DNA from: an uncultured Bacteroidota bacterium
Lineage (GTDB): Bacteria > Bacteroidota > Bacteroidia > Chitinophagales > Chitinophagaceae
NCBI GenBank assembly: GCA_903906615.1
Contig: CAIVKT010000602.1
Span: 1 to 5,155, forward strand
Direction of reading: 5' to 3'
DNA length: 5,155 nucleotides
In this document: in pieces, positions 1 to 4,641 of the stretch
How positions within the stretch are numbered: position 1 is the first letter of the stretch
How the letters are laid out: each line of letters begins with the position of its first letter
Translations under genes and position numbers: made by a program
Notes under the pieces: model-generated
Database searches by the model: none
Told to the model about the DNA's origin: nothing
The model's input: the letters and a program-made list of their open reading frames with translations, nothing else

Positions 1-874
1 CACTTCCTGAGATCGAAAGCGCTGTTGTAGTACCTACGCATACTGTGCTGGAACCTACTATCGCACCCAAATTAGGAGCGCAAATGGCTACTGAACCTAC
101 ACCAGAATTATAAGCACTGGTATTTATAACTCCTGATAATCCACCTGTAGTTGTTCCACTTGCCGGGAACGATGAACCGCCGCCGCCGCCGCCATAAGCG
201 CCGGCACCACCGCCATAATAACCACCGCCACCACCACCTGCATAGCAATAGCTAGACGATGCATTTGCGCCTGCACCAAGTCCTCCGGAAGGAGAACCAT
301 AGCAACTCGCGCCTGCGCCACCACCGGTTAATGTAGCACCCGAGCCGCAAACACAAGTAGAAGTGGTACCGCAATAGTTACCATTGCCGCCGGTAGTACC
401 ACCACCATCGCCACCATTCTCTCCACCGCTTGTTCCGCAATCATATCCGCCGCCGCCGCCGCCGGCAGCAACTAAAATGCGATTGGTCAGTGCGATGCCA
501 CCGCTCCTGATGTCAGAGGCACCGCCGCCGCCGCCATATCCATAGCCGCTGCCACCGCCGTTTAGGCCTCCTGCGGTGGATACGCAATAACTATAATTCG
601 CGCCAGTGCCGCCTACATATACTGCAAATACTTGCCCCGTTGTTACAGTTATCGCAGCTTGCATACGCCCCCCCTTGCCGCCTGGGCTACTAATGGAACT
701 CCCTCCCTGCGCACCGGACATATCAACGCTAATAGCGGTGACACCTGGACCAACCGTGTAGTAATAAGGCCCACCTGGTGTTGAATAGGTCGTCGTCTGG
801 GCTTTAGCGCCAAAATCACTACCTAACAAGATAGCAATAACGATTAATAGGTTTGAAAAATAGAATCGTTTCAT
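1..874 (-). CDS. Secreted glycine-rich protein leading into an Ig-like region (C-terminus beyond window)
   Basis: The minus-strand reading frame is open from an ATG at 874 to the window edge, giving 291 residues without a stop. Residues 1-25 form a clear signal peptide: MKRF, a hydrophobic core (LLIVIAILLG) and an AKA cleavage site before Q26. Residues about 26-95 look like a beta-rich segment (YYYTVGPGVTAISVDMSGAQGG). Residues about 100-240 are dominated by glycine runs of up to six, mixed with Ser, Ala, Tyr and scattered Cys, including an RILVAAGG-type turn before the longest run. This resembles the bacterial glycine-rich domains related to the ALK/LTK glycine-rich region. The last visible part (GAIVGSSTVCVGTTTALS) matches the opening of Ig-like repeats common in large Bacteroidota surface proteins. 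I infer export to the cell surface, perhaps by type IX secretion, but the C-terminal sorting domain would lie outside the window. Ligand and role are unknown. The start has an A/T-rich leader and no Shine-Dalgarno sequence. Confidence 0.85.
   Translation of the reverse strand, partial: MKRFYFSNLLIVIAILLGSDFGAKAQTTTYSTPGGPYYYTVGPGVTAISVDMSGAQGGSSISSPGGKGGRMQAAITVTTGQVFAVYVGGTGANYSYCVSTAGGLNGGGSGYGYGGGGGASDIRSGGIALTNRILVAAGGGGGGYDCGTSGGENGGDGGGTTGGNGNYCGTTSTCVCGSGATLTGGGAGASCYGSPSGGLGAGANASSSYCYAGGGGGGYYGGGAGAYGGGGGGSSFPASGTTTGGLSGVINTSAYNSGVGSVAICAPNLGAIVGSSTVCVGTTTALSISGS
177..193. repeat. CCG trinucleotide run coding poly-Gly
   Basis: Five CCG units plus CC, read on the minus strand as consecutive glycine codons (GGC) of the glycine-rich protein. 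A related four-unit run lies at 522-535. Because the unit is three bases, slippage would change the length of the glycine run without breaking the frame. Confidence 0.8.
447..464. repeat. CCG trinucleotide run (six units) coding poly-Gly
   Basis: Six uninterrupted CCG units, the longest such run in the window. On the minus strand they encode most of the six-glycine run that follows the VAA residues of the glycine-rich protein. Confidence 0.8.
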
Positions 875-970
875 ATTCGGTTGTTTAAAATTTTGATAAA
901 TATACAGGGTAATGATTAAATTTTTTTAATTTTCACAGTAAACCTTGTGCTTTTTTATGCACAGAAAGTC

Positions 971-980
971 CACAATTGTG
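971..980. promoter_or_regulatory. 10-bp perfect palindrome, possible operator
   Basis: CACAATTGTG is its own reverse complement. The same half-site wording (TTGTGC, GCACA) occurs just to the left at about 945-963, so two dyads sit within 35 bases in the divergent intergenic region. A dimeric regulator site for either gene is possible, but no regulator can be named. Confidence 0.3.
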
Positions 981-1115
981 TTAAAATTAAAGCAAGTTTA
1001 TTAATTACGAAAAGTAAATTTAACAAAAAATATTCCATGAAGTTCCTTATTTAAATAAATATTTTTTATTTTTATTCAACAGCCCGACAATAATGTAATT
1101 TATACTGCTAATTAG

Positions 1116-1123
1116 TATCTTTG
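1116..1123 (+). promoter_or_regulatory. Bacteroidota-type -7 box (TATCTTTG)
   Basis: This is an exact match to the TAnnTTTG consensus of the Bacteroidota housekeeping sigma factor, 95 bases before the sugar transferase start. No clear TTTG/TTG -33 element lies at the usual distance upstream, which lowers confidence. If used, it gives a leader of roughly 90 nucleotides. Confidence 0.45.
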
Positions 1124-1218
1124 CAATCAAAATAAGTTTTTTATAACAAAATAGCTGTTGCAATACAGAAAATTTAGCACGATTTTTGCTGTTAAATGGT
1201 GCATTCCTAAAACAATAA

Positions 1219-1965
1219 ATGAAACAAGACATCTTAGACCTGCCCATAGAAAGGCAAACCGCTATACCGCAAACTGATATAGCCAGCATCAGGTACCTGT
1301 TTCATGAAATGAACCAGCAGTTGCTGGTTCATGAGCCTGCCAACTATTACTTCACTGCCAAGCGCACCATGGATATGGCTATATCTGCTATATTCGTACT
1401 GCTGGTCATGTCCTGGCTCACACCCATCATCGCATTACTTATTAAGCTCACATCCAAAGGCCCTGTATTCTTCGTACAGAAGCGCACCGGATACATGGGC
1501 GTAGAATTCAATTGCTTCAAATTCCGCACCATGTATGTCAATGATGAGGCCGACATCAGGCAGGTCTCCATCAACGACGACCGCATCACTAAGCTCGGCA
1601 AGTTCCTGCGCCTCACACACCTGGATGAAACACCGCAGTTCTTCAACGTACTGCTGGGCGATATGAGCATCGTAGGCCCGCGGCCCCACATGCTCTACCA
1701 CACACGCTACTACTCCGAGTGCATACCTTACTACAACCTGCGCCTCGAAGTATTGCCCGGCATGACCGGCATGGCGCAGATAAAAGACTACATAGGCGAA
1801 ATAAGCGTGGAGCGCGAGCTGCGCAAAAGGATACAGTGGGATATCTACTACATGAAAAACCGCAGCATACGCCTCGATATAAACATACTCCTCGGTACCG
1901 CAGCCATGATATTCAGAAAAGCATTGCCGTTCTTCTTCGGCAAAAAATACAAGCACGATGCGTAA
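1219..1965 (+). CDS. Short-form bacterial sugar transferase (monotopic phosphoglycosyl transferase, PF02397)
   Basis: A 248-residue protein that should transfer a sugar-1-phosphate from a nucleotide sugar to a polyprenyl phosphate at the inner membrane, the first committed step of a lipid-linked glycan. Family motifs run in order: KR..D at 48-52; a hydrophobic segment at about 54-75 interrupted by P69, as in the re-entrant helix of this class; SKGPVFFVQKRTG at 79-91; KFRTM at 101-105; DDRITKLGKFLR at 120-131; the catalytic Asp-Glu pair D136-E137 in LDETPQFFNVL; GDMSIVGPRP at 147-156; PGMTGMAQ at 180-187; and a WDIYYMKNRS-LD tail. Its length fits the single-domain PglC/WcaJ-C-terminal type without the N-terminal membrane domain, but with about 45 extra polar residues at the front. 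Sugar specificity cannot be read from sequence. No other glycan genes flank it, and it looks monocistronic. M31 is a possible alternative start, but the domain is complete from either. Confidence 0.93.
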   Translation: MKQDILDLPIERQTAIPQTDIASIRYLFHEMNQQLLVHEPANYYFTAKRTMDMAISAIFVLLVMSWLTPIIALLIKLTSKGPVFFVQKRTGYMGVEFNCFKFRTMYVNDEADIRQVSINDDRITKLGKFLRLTHLDETPQFFNVLLGDMSIVGPRPHMLYHTRYYSECIPYYNLRLEVLPGMTGMAQIKDYIGEISVERELRKRIQWDIYYMKNRSIRLDINILLGTAAMIFRKALPFFFGKKYKHDA

Positions 1966-1988
1966 TATTTAGCATCACGATCATTCTA

Positions 1989-2022
1989 ACAAAGCGCCGT
2001 AATAGGCGCTTTGTCGTTTCTT
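1989..2022 (+). terminator. Intrinsic terminator after the sugar transferase
   Basis: A perfect 10-bp stem pairs ACAAAGCGCC (1989-1998) with GGCGCTTTGT (2005-2014) around a six-base loop. A T-rich tail (CGTTTCTT) follows, 23 bases after the stop codon. Only the plus strand has a T-rich tail, so it should end the sugar transferase transcript. Confidence 0.85.
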
Positions 2023-2044
2023 AATAAGCAACTATCAAAATATC

Positions 2045-2056
2045 ATTTTGCAAAAT
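2045..2056. promoter_or_regulatory. 12-bp perfect palindrome, possible operator
   Basis: ATTTTGCAAAAT is its own reverse complement. It lies between the sugar transferase terminator and the start of the stress-protein gene, about 160 bases before that start. It could be a regulator site or a chance A/T-rich dyad. Confidence 0.25.
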
Positions 2057-2077
2057 AGCAAACACATTCTAGCGGTG

Positions 2078-2134
2078 GACATTCCCCCTTACCGCGCAGG
2101 TTTGTGCGGGAGCGAAGGGGGTTAGGGGGATGTC
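2078..2134. repeat. C/G-rich imperfect inverted repeat (palindromic repeat element)
   Basis: GACATTCCCCCTTACC at 2078-2093 faces a right arm ending TTAGGGGGATGTC (2122-2134). The arms pair except for one bulged base and a few mismatches. A smaller imperfect dyad lies inside (CCGCGCA facing TGCGGG, about 2092-2109). Its base composition contrasts sharply with the A/T-rich flanks, and neither strand offers a plausible gene. It looks like an intergenic palindromic repeat of the kind scattered through Bacteroidota genomes. Family membership is inferred, since only this copy is visible. Confidence 0.6.
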
Positions 2135-2214
2135 TAAAATAATAATATTGGTAGCGTTTCATTATTAAACCACCCTTAGGCATATTTTTTATACCTTTCA
2201 TAAAAACACACACC

Positions 2215-3033
2215 ATGCCACTCCTCATCGCAGCAACCGACTTTTCAGACGTAGCCAAAAATGCCACCCGGTATGCCTGCAACCTCGCAGCCGCGCAACA
2301 GGCCGAAGTGATGATCATACACTCCTTTATTATGCCCGTTGTGTTCAGCGATATACCCATGCCTACCTCTATCGTTACCGATACCGAGCAGGATGCAGAG
2401 CAGCAAATGGGAAAGCTGCTAGCAGAGTTGCGCGCCACCTACCCCACCCTGCAGATCAACGGCAAGATATTCTATGGCGGCACTGTAGAAGTGATAGCAG
2501 CATACGCGCAGGAACACAACAAGCCCCTGCTCATAGTTGTAGGCAACAACAACGCACAGGAACAAGACACCTGGCCCGACAGCACATTATATGAAGCATT
2601 AAAAGAATTGAATTACCCCGTGCTTGCAGTGCCACACACGGCCACCTATCACGGCATAAACAAAGTATGTTTTGCTTTTGCCAATGAGCACTCCGGCATT
2701 GATACGGCGCTCACACAACTCAGGGATATGGCCATCCTATTCGGCGCAGCACTACACGTACTCAATGTGCGCACCGAGGGCTACACCCCTGCCGATGATG
2801 CCGGCATTGATGCCGCGGCCAAAGAGATACTCTTGTCTGCAAATCCCACATACCACATCATCCCCGCACAGCCCGATGTAGACCAGGCCATCACCGCCTT
2901 CACCACTACCCACGGCATAGACCTCCTCGCGCTCATACCACACAAACATTCTTTCTTCCAGGGCCTCTTTCACAAAGGCCACACCAAAGCCATTGCCCAC
3001 CACAGCCACATCCCCATCCTCGCCATTCATTGA
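2215..3033 (+). CDS. Tandem-domain universal stress protein (UspA family)
   Basis: A 272-residue cytoplasmic protein made of two Usp folds. Domain 1 (about 1-140) opens with PLLIAATDFSD, the usual first strand and Asp loop, and ends in YPVLAVP. Domain 2 (about 149-272) opens with KVCFAFANEHSG and ends in IPILAIH. The ATP-binding signature G-x2-G-x9-G-[ST] is not intact. Domain 1 has GNNNAQEQDTW where the glycine loop should be. Domain 2 has PHKHSFFQGLFHKGHT, a wording I associate with two-domain Bacteroidota Usp proteins, keeping only a G-H pair. A role in stress or starvation physiology is inferred from the family, and the partner is unknown. The start is supported by the immediate match to the family N-terminus. 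There is no Shine-Dalgarno sequence. TACCTTTC at 2192-2199 is a near-match to a -7 box, but it lies very close to the start. No plus-strand terminator with a U-tract follows. Confidence 0.9.
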   Translation: MPLLIAATDFSDVAKNATRYACNLAAAQQAEVMIIHSFIMPVVFSDIPMPTSIVTDTEQDAEQQMGKLLAELRATYPTLQINGKIFYGGTVEVIAAYAQEHNKPLLIVVGNNNAQEQDTWPDSTLYEALKELNYPVLAVPHTATYHGINKVCFAFANEHSGIDTALTQLRDMAILFGAALHVLNVRTEGYTPADDAGIDAAAKEILLSANPTYHIIPAQPDVDQAITAFTTTHGIDLLALIPHKHSFFQGLFHKGHTKAIAHHSHIPILAIH

Positions 3034-3046
3034 TTCTGAAAGGCAC

Positions 3047-3075
3047 AAAAAAACGCATTGCCTCCGCAATACGTT
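3047..3075 (-). terminator. Intrinsic terminator for the leftward three-gene cluster
   Basis: Bases 3052-3061 pair with 3066-3075 around a four-base loop. The single mismatch on the plus strand (C3056/A3071) becomes a G-U wobble in minus-strand RNA, and the U-tract (complement of A3047-A3053) follows only in that direction. Both facts say it works on the minus strand, ending transcripts from the cluster 14 bases short of the convergent stress-protein stop. Confidence 0.8.
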
Positions 3076-3129
3076 CACACTTCAACCTACTTTGTCCGTC
3101 GTAGCTTTTTTCAAGCGCAGGCGGATCAA

Positions 3130-3157
3130 TTGTCGTAGTGAGATTGTCTAACGACAA
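3130..3157. repeat. Small inverted repeat in the 3' region of the leftward cluster
   Basis: TTGTCGT (3130-3136) and ACGACAA (3151-3157) are perfect complements with a 14-base loop. The dyad lies between the tandem repeat at the end of the 134-residue gene and the terminator. It has no U-tract of its own, so it may be an RNA-stability hairpin or incidental. Confidence 0.4.
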
Positions 3158-3197
3158 CCAATCAACTTGTCAACTTATCAACCAATTAACCAGTTAA
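3158..3197. repeat. Degenerate 8-bp tandem repeat, five units
   Basis: Five adjoining 8-base units begin at 3158, 3166, 3174, 3182 and 3190, with consensus C-[CT]-[AT]-[AG]-T-[CT]-A-A (minus strand TTRAYWRG). A weaker sixth unit may precede them at 3150-3157. The unit at 3190-3197 contains the TAA stop codon of the 134-residue gene, so the array begins at the end of that coding region and continues into its 3' untranslated region. Confidence 0.7.
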
Positions 3198-3598
3198 CTT
3201 TTTGCCCTACTCCTGTTCACCAAATACCTCAGCCCTTTAAACGACAGCTCCACAGCCTTCCACTTTATATAACCGCCTATAAACTCGCGCGCCGCGCGGG
3301 CTACAATACCGGGGCCTTTCTTTTCGTGCGGTACTTTCTTTTCAGTGGGCTTTGCTTTGGCGTTCCTCTTTTTCAGCACATCCTTAACTATGCCAATGCC
3401 TGTTTTCACCAGCGGGTTCGATACCGGCAGCAGGTCTATTATCGTATCAAAAACATCACCACCGCCGTCTTTCTTCCCCAGCAGCCCTTCTACCGACAAT
3501 AGCTCTTCCTCATCCATCTGCTTCAGCTCACGCTGCAACGCCCGGCGCTCCCGCACCAGGTCATCCATACTACGCAGCCTTTTCGGATAAAGCCTCAT
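3194..3598 (-). CDS. Unrecognised basic 134-residue protein, third gene of the membrane module
   Basis: I do not recognise a named family. The protein has no signal peptide and no full transmembrane helix. Residues 11-40 are a charged, probably helical or coiled-coil stretch (DDLVRERRALQRELKQMDEEEL). Residues 48-75 are amphipathic (DVFDTIIDLLPVSNPLVK). Residues 76-94 are very lysine-rich, and 97-127 form another amphipathic, aromatic-containing helix (REFIGGYIKWKAVELSF). This pattern suggests a peripheral membrane or nucleic-acid-contacting protein, which is inference only. It starts 14 bases after the stop of the holin-family gene on the same strand, so the two are almost surely co-transcribed, and its transcript ends at the 3047-3075 terminator. 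By position it corresponds to YqjK in the enterobacterial yqjDEK group, without evident homology. The ATG at 3598 fits the spacing; M11 is a possible later start. Confidence 0.75.
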   Translation of the reverse strand: MRLYPKRLRSMDDLVRERRALQRELKQMDEEELLSVEGLLGKKDGGGDVFDTIIDLLPVSNPLVKTGIGIVKDVLKKRNAKAKPTEKKVPHEKKGPGIVARAAREFIGGYIKWKAVELSFKGLRYLVNRSRAKS

Positions 3599-3612
3599 TG
3601 GTTTATATTAGG

Positions 3613-3978
3613 TTAGCCCTGGTTCTTTTCTTTTTCTTCTTGCACTTCATCATCTTTAGTAAGCAGTTTCACCACATCTCCCGCAAACGACCGCGTGATG
3701 CGCCCGCGCAGCGCTACCACTATAAGGAGCAGCAAAAAGTAAAAACCTACAACAATGAAGAACGAGGCCACCTTTGGCAAGCCCATAGCTACCAACCCCT
3801 CTACCAGCCCAAACCCGAAGAACAGGATGATACAAAAAGAAATGAAGATCACTATCGTGGCAAACAGAAAATAACTAAGCAGGTTCGCAGTGCGCCCTAT
3901 AAAATTGACCTTTATCAGTTTTATATACACATCCAGGTACCGCGTTATCTTTTCCTTTAGCTGTCCGAATATATTCAT
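3613..3978 (-). CDS. Holin-superfamily III-like (PF07332, YqjE-type) inner-membrane protein
   Basis: A 121-residue protein with an amphipathic basic N-terminal helix (about 5-30), two transmembrane helices (about 34-58 and 70-90) joined by a short loop with LVAMGLPK, then RGRITRSFAGD and a highly charged acidic/basic tail (TKDDEVQEEKEK). This is the layout of the phage-holin-family/YqjE proteins widespread in Bacteroidota chromosomes. No lysis or phage genes are near, so the holin label reflects family naming rather than a shown lysis function. A membrane-stress or envelope role is plausible from its partners. It lies 101 bases downstream of the YtxH-like gene and 14 bases upstream of the 134-residue gene. 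The ATG at 3978 places the amphipathic helix directly at the N-terminus. No Shine-Dalgarno sequence is seen. Confidence 0.82.
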   Translation of the reverse strand: MNIFGQLKEKITRYLDVYIKLIKVNFIGRTANLLSYFLFATIVIFISFCIILFFGFGLVEGLVAMGLPKVASFFIVVGFYFLLLLIVVALRGRITRSFAGDVVKLLTKDDEVQEEKEKNQG

Positions 3979-4045
3979 CAGGTAGTTTGCTTAATGAAGA
4001 TACAAAAAGATGTGGCTCTTTTGCGTCATCCCGTTAAAGATAAAG

Positions 4046-4053
4046 CAAAAGTA
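4046..4053 (-). promoter_or_regulatory. Possible internal -7 box (TACTTTTG) before the holin-family gene
   Basis: On the minus strand this is an exact TAnnTTTG match, 67 bases before the holin-family start, in the 101-base gap after the YtxH-like gene. No TTG lies at the -33 distance. A second near-match (TATCTTTA) lies at 4035-4042. If real, the last two genes could be transcribed apart from the first. Confidence 0.35.
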
Positions 4054-4079
4054 ACCACAATAAGTTATTACCACTAAGC

Positions 4080-4274
4080 TTAGGAGTGGTATATTTCCTC
4101 TTCCATGTCATGGGCTTTCTTGGCAAATTTGCCCTTCAGGCCATTGATGCCCTTCTTTACTTTTTCAAGGTCTTCCCGCCTTGTTTCTTTGTCTGTAGCC
4201 AGTACATAGCCTGCCACTACACCTACAGCAGCGCCTACCAATAAGGTAGCAATAGTATTCCCGATCTTTGCCAT
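4080..4274 (-). CDS. YtxH-like small membrane-anchored protein
   Basis: A 64-residue protein with one N-terminal membrane helix (about 7-26) carrying a glycine zipper, G14-x3-G18-x3-G22. A charged, probably helical cytoplasmic tail with alternating Lys and Glu (DKETRREDLEKVKKG, then LKGKFAKKAHDMEEEI) follows. This is the plan of the YtxH/gas-vesicle-like family (PF12732), usually linked to general stress in Bacillus and, by analogy, to the YqjD/ElaB tail-anchored proteins. The usual LLAP-DKG junction reads VLATDKETR here. It is the first gene of the leftward cluster and has the best-formed candidate promoter in the window. Its stop codon overlaps a perfect CTAAGCTTAG palindrome (4074-4083). 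Confidence 0.85.
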   Translation of the reverse strand: MAKIGNTIATLLVGAAVGVVAGYVLATDKETRREDLEKVKKGINGLKGKFAKKAHDMEEEIYHS

Positions 4275-4335
4275 AATGCAACTTTTTAAAGGATCAATAA
4301 ATTTGGTTTCTACATTGATACAATAAATATCATGC

Positions 4336-4368
4336 CAAAATTACGAAATAGATACACAGCAAACCCAA
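4336..4368 (-). promoter_or_regulatory. Candidate Bacteroidota promoter for the YtxH-like gene cluster
   Basis: The minus strand reads TAATTTTG at 4343-4336, an exact TAnnTTTG -7 box, 61 bases before the YtxH-like start. Two -33 candidates lie upstream: TTTG at 4363-4360 (16-base spacer) and TTG at 4368-4366 (22-base spacer). The second falls within the usual range for the phylum. Confidence 0.55.
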
Positions 4369-4435
4369 TATATACACCATCCCCTCACTTTTTAACAATT
4401 CAGATAGTGTATAGTCAGGATTGGGTTGTACTCGC

Positions 4436-4538
4436 CGGAGACAACCCCGACCCTAAAGGGGAAAGTTTAGTAATCATATAAGGTCACAAAATAAGCGGCG
4501 TAGAATAATGGCCCCCTTTAGGGTCGGGGTTGTCTCCG
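4436..4538. repeat. 26-bp perfect inverted repeat with a 51-base centre
   Basis: Bases 4436-4461 and 4513-4538 are perfect reverse complements. The arm begins CGGAGACAACCCCGACCC and ends AAAGGGG. The 51-base centre is A/T-rich and non-coding. In RNA this would make a very stable stem; in DNA it could extrude or serve as a transposable palindromic unit. Neither side has a U-tract, so it is not a standard terminator, though it lies where one could act on nadD transcripts. I read it as an intergenic palindromic repeat element; copy number elsewhere cannot be seen. Confidence 0.85.
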
Positions 4539-4555
4539 CTCTGTTTCTCCGCTCT
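4533..4555. repeat. 10-bp direct repeat, period 13
   Basis: TCTCCGCTCT occurs at 4533-4542 and again at 4546-4555. The first copy overlaps the end of the right arm of the 26-bp inverted repeat, so the palindrome edge was duplicated or the two repeats share ancestry. Confidence 0.6.
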
Positions 4556-4590
4556 CGTCCGCCATAGCTTTAGCGAAGATGGATATTTCC

Positions 4591-4641
4591 AACACTCCCC
4601 GGCACAAGGTCCGGCTTCTTCAGCGGGAGGTCGGGGGTGTT
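4591..4641. repeat. Second inverted repeat abutting the nadD stop codon
   Basis: AACACTCCC at 4591-4599 pairs with GGGGGTGTT at 4633-4641 (nine pairs, one of them T-G), enclosing a 33-base G/C-rich centre with GGTCCGG. Its right end coincides with the first base of the minus-strand TAA of nadD. With 4436-4555 it makes a compound repeat region of about 200 bases with no gene. Confidence 0.55.

Larger units (their letters stand above)
875..1218. other. AT-rich divergent intergenic region
   Basis: About 340 bases between two divergent starts, clearly richer in A/T than the flanking genes, with no convincing gene. It holds a weak A/T inverted repeat (ATTAAA at 915-920, TTTAAT at 925-930), a TGTGC/GCACA inverted repeat (about 946-963), a perfect 10-bp palindrome (971-980) and a -7 type box for the rightward gene (1116-1123). 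For the leftward glycine-rich gene I see only a poor match, TATATTTA on the minus strand at 897-904, with no -33 partner. Confidence 0.6.

Noticed and set aside
124..324. 66-residue minus-strand frame rich in Ala, Val and Met
   Set aside because: It is another frame of the glycine-rich gene, produced by GCC/GGC repeats read out of phase.
1047..1289. 80-residue minus-strand open frame in the intergenic region
   Set aside because: It overlaps the start of the sugar transferase, is low in complexity (A/T-rich), and would run against the rightward promoter; no supporting leader.
1435..1956. 173-residue minus-strand open frame
   Set aside because: It lies wholly inside the sugar transferase on the other strand, has no recognisable motifs, and the plus-strand protein carries every family motif.
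2043..2438. 131-residue minus-strand open frame
   Set aside because: It runs through the palindromic repeat and the antisense of the stress-protein start, with no family match.
3598..3960. 120-residue plus-strand open frame
   Set aside because: It is antisense to the holin-family gene; the minus strand gives a coherent two-helix protein.
3613..3978. Prophage or lysis cassette
   Set aside because: The only phage-like label is the PF07332 holin-family name. No endolysin, structural gene, integrase or attachment site is present, and such genes are common chromosomal residents in Bacteroidota.
4436..4641. Insertion sequence or CRISPR array
   Set aside because: The arms are inverted with no transposase between them, and there is no regular series of direct repeats and spacers.
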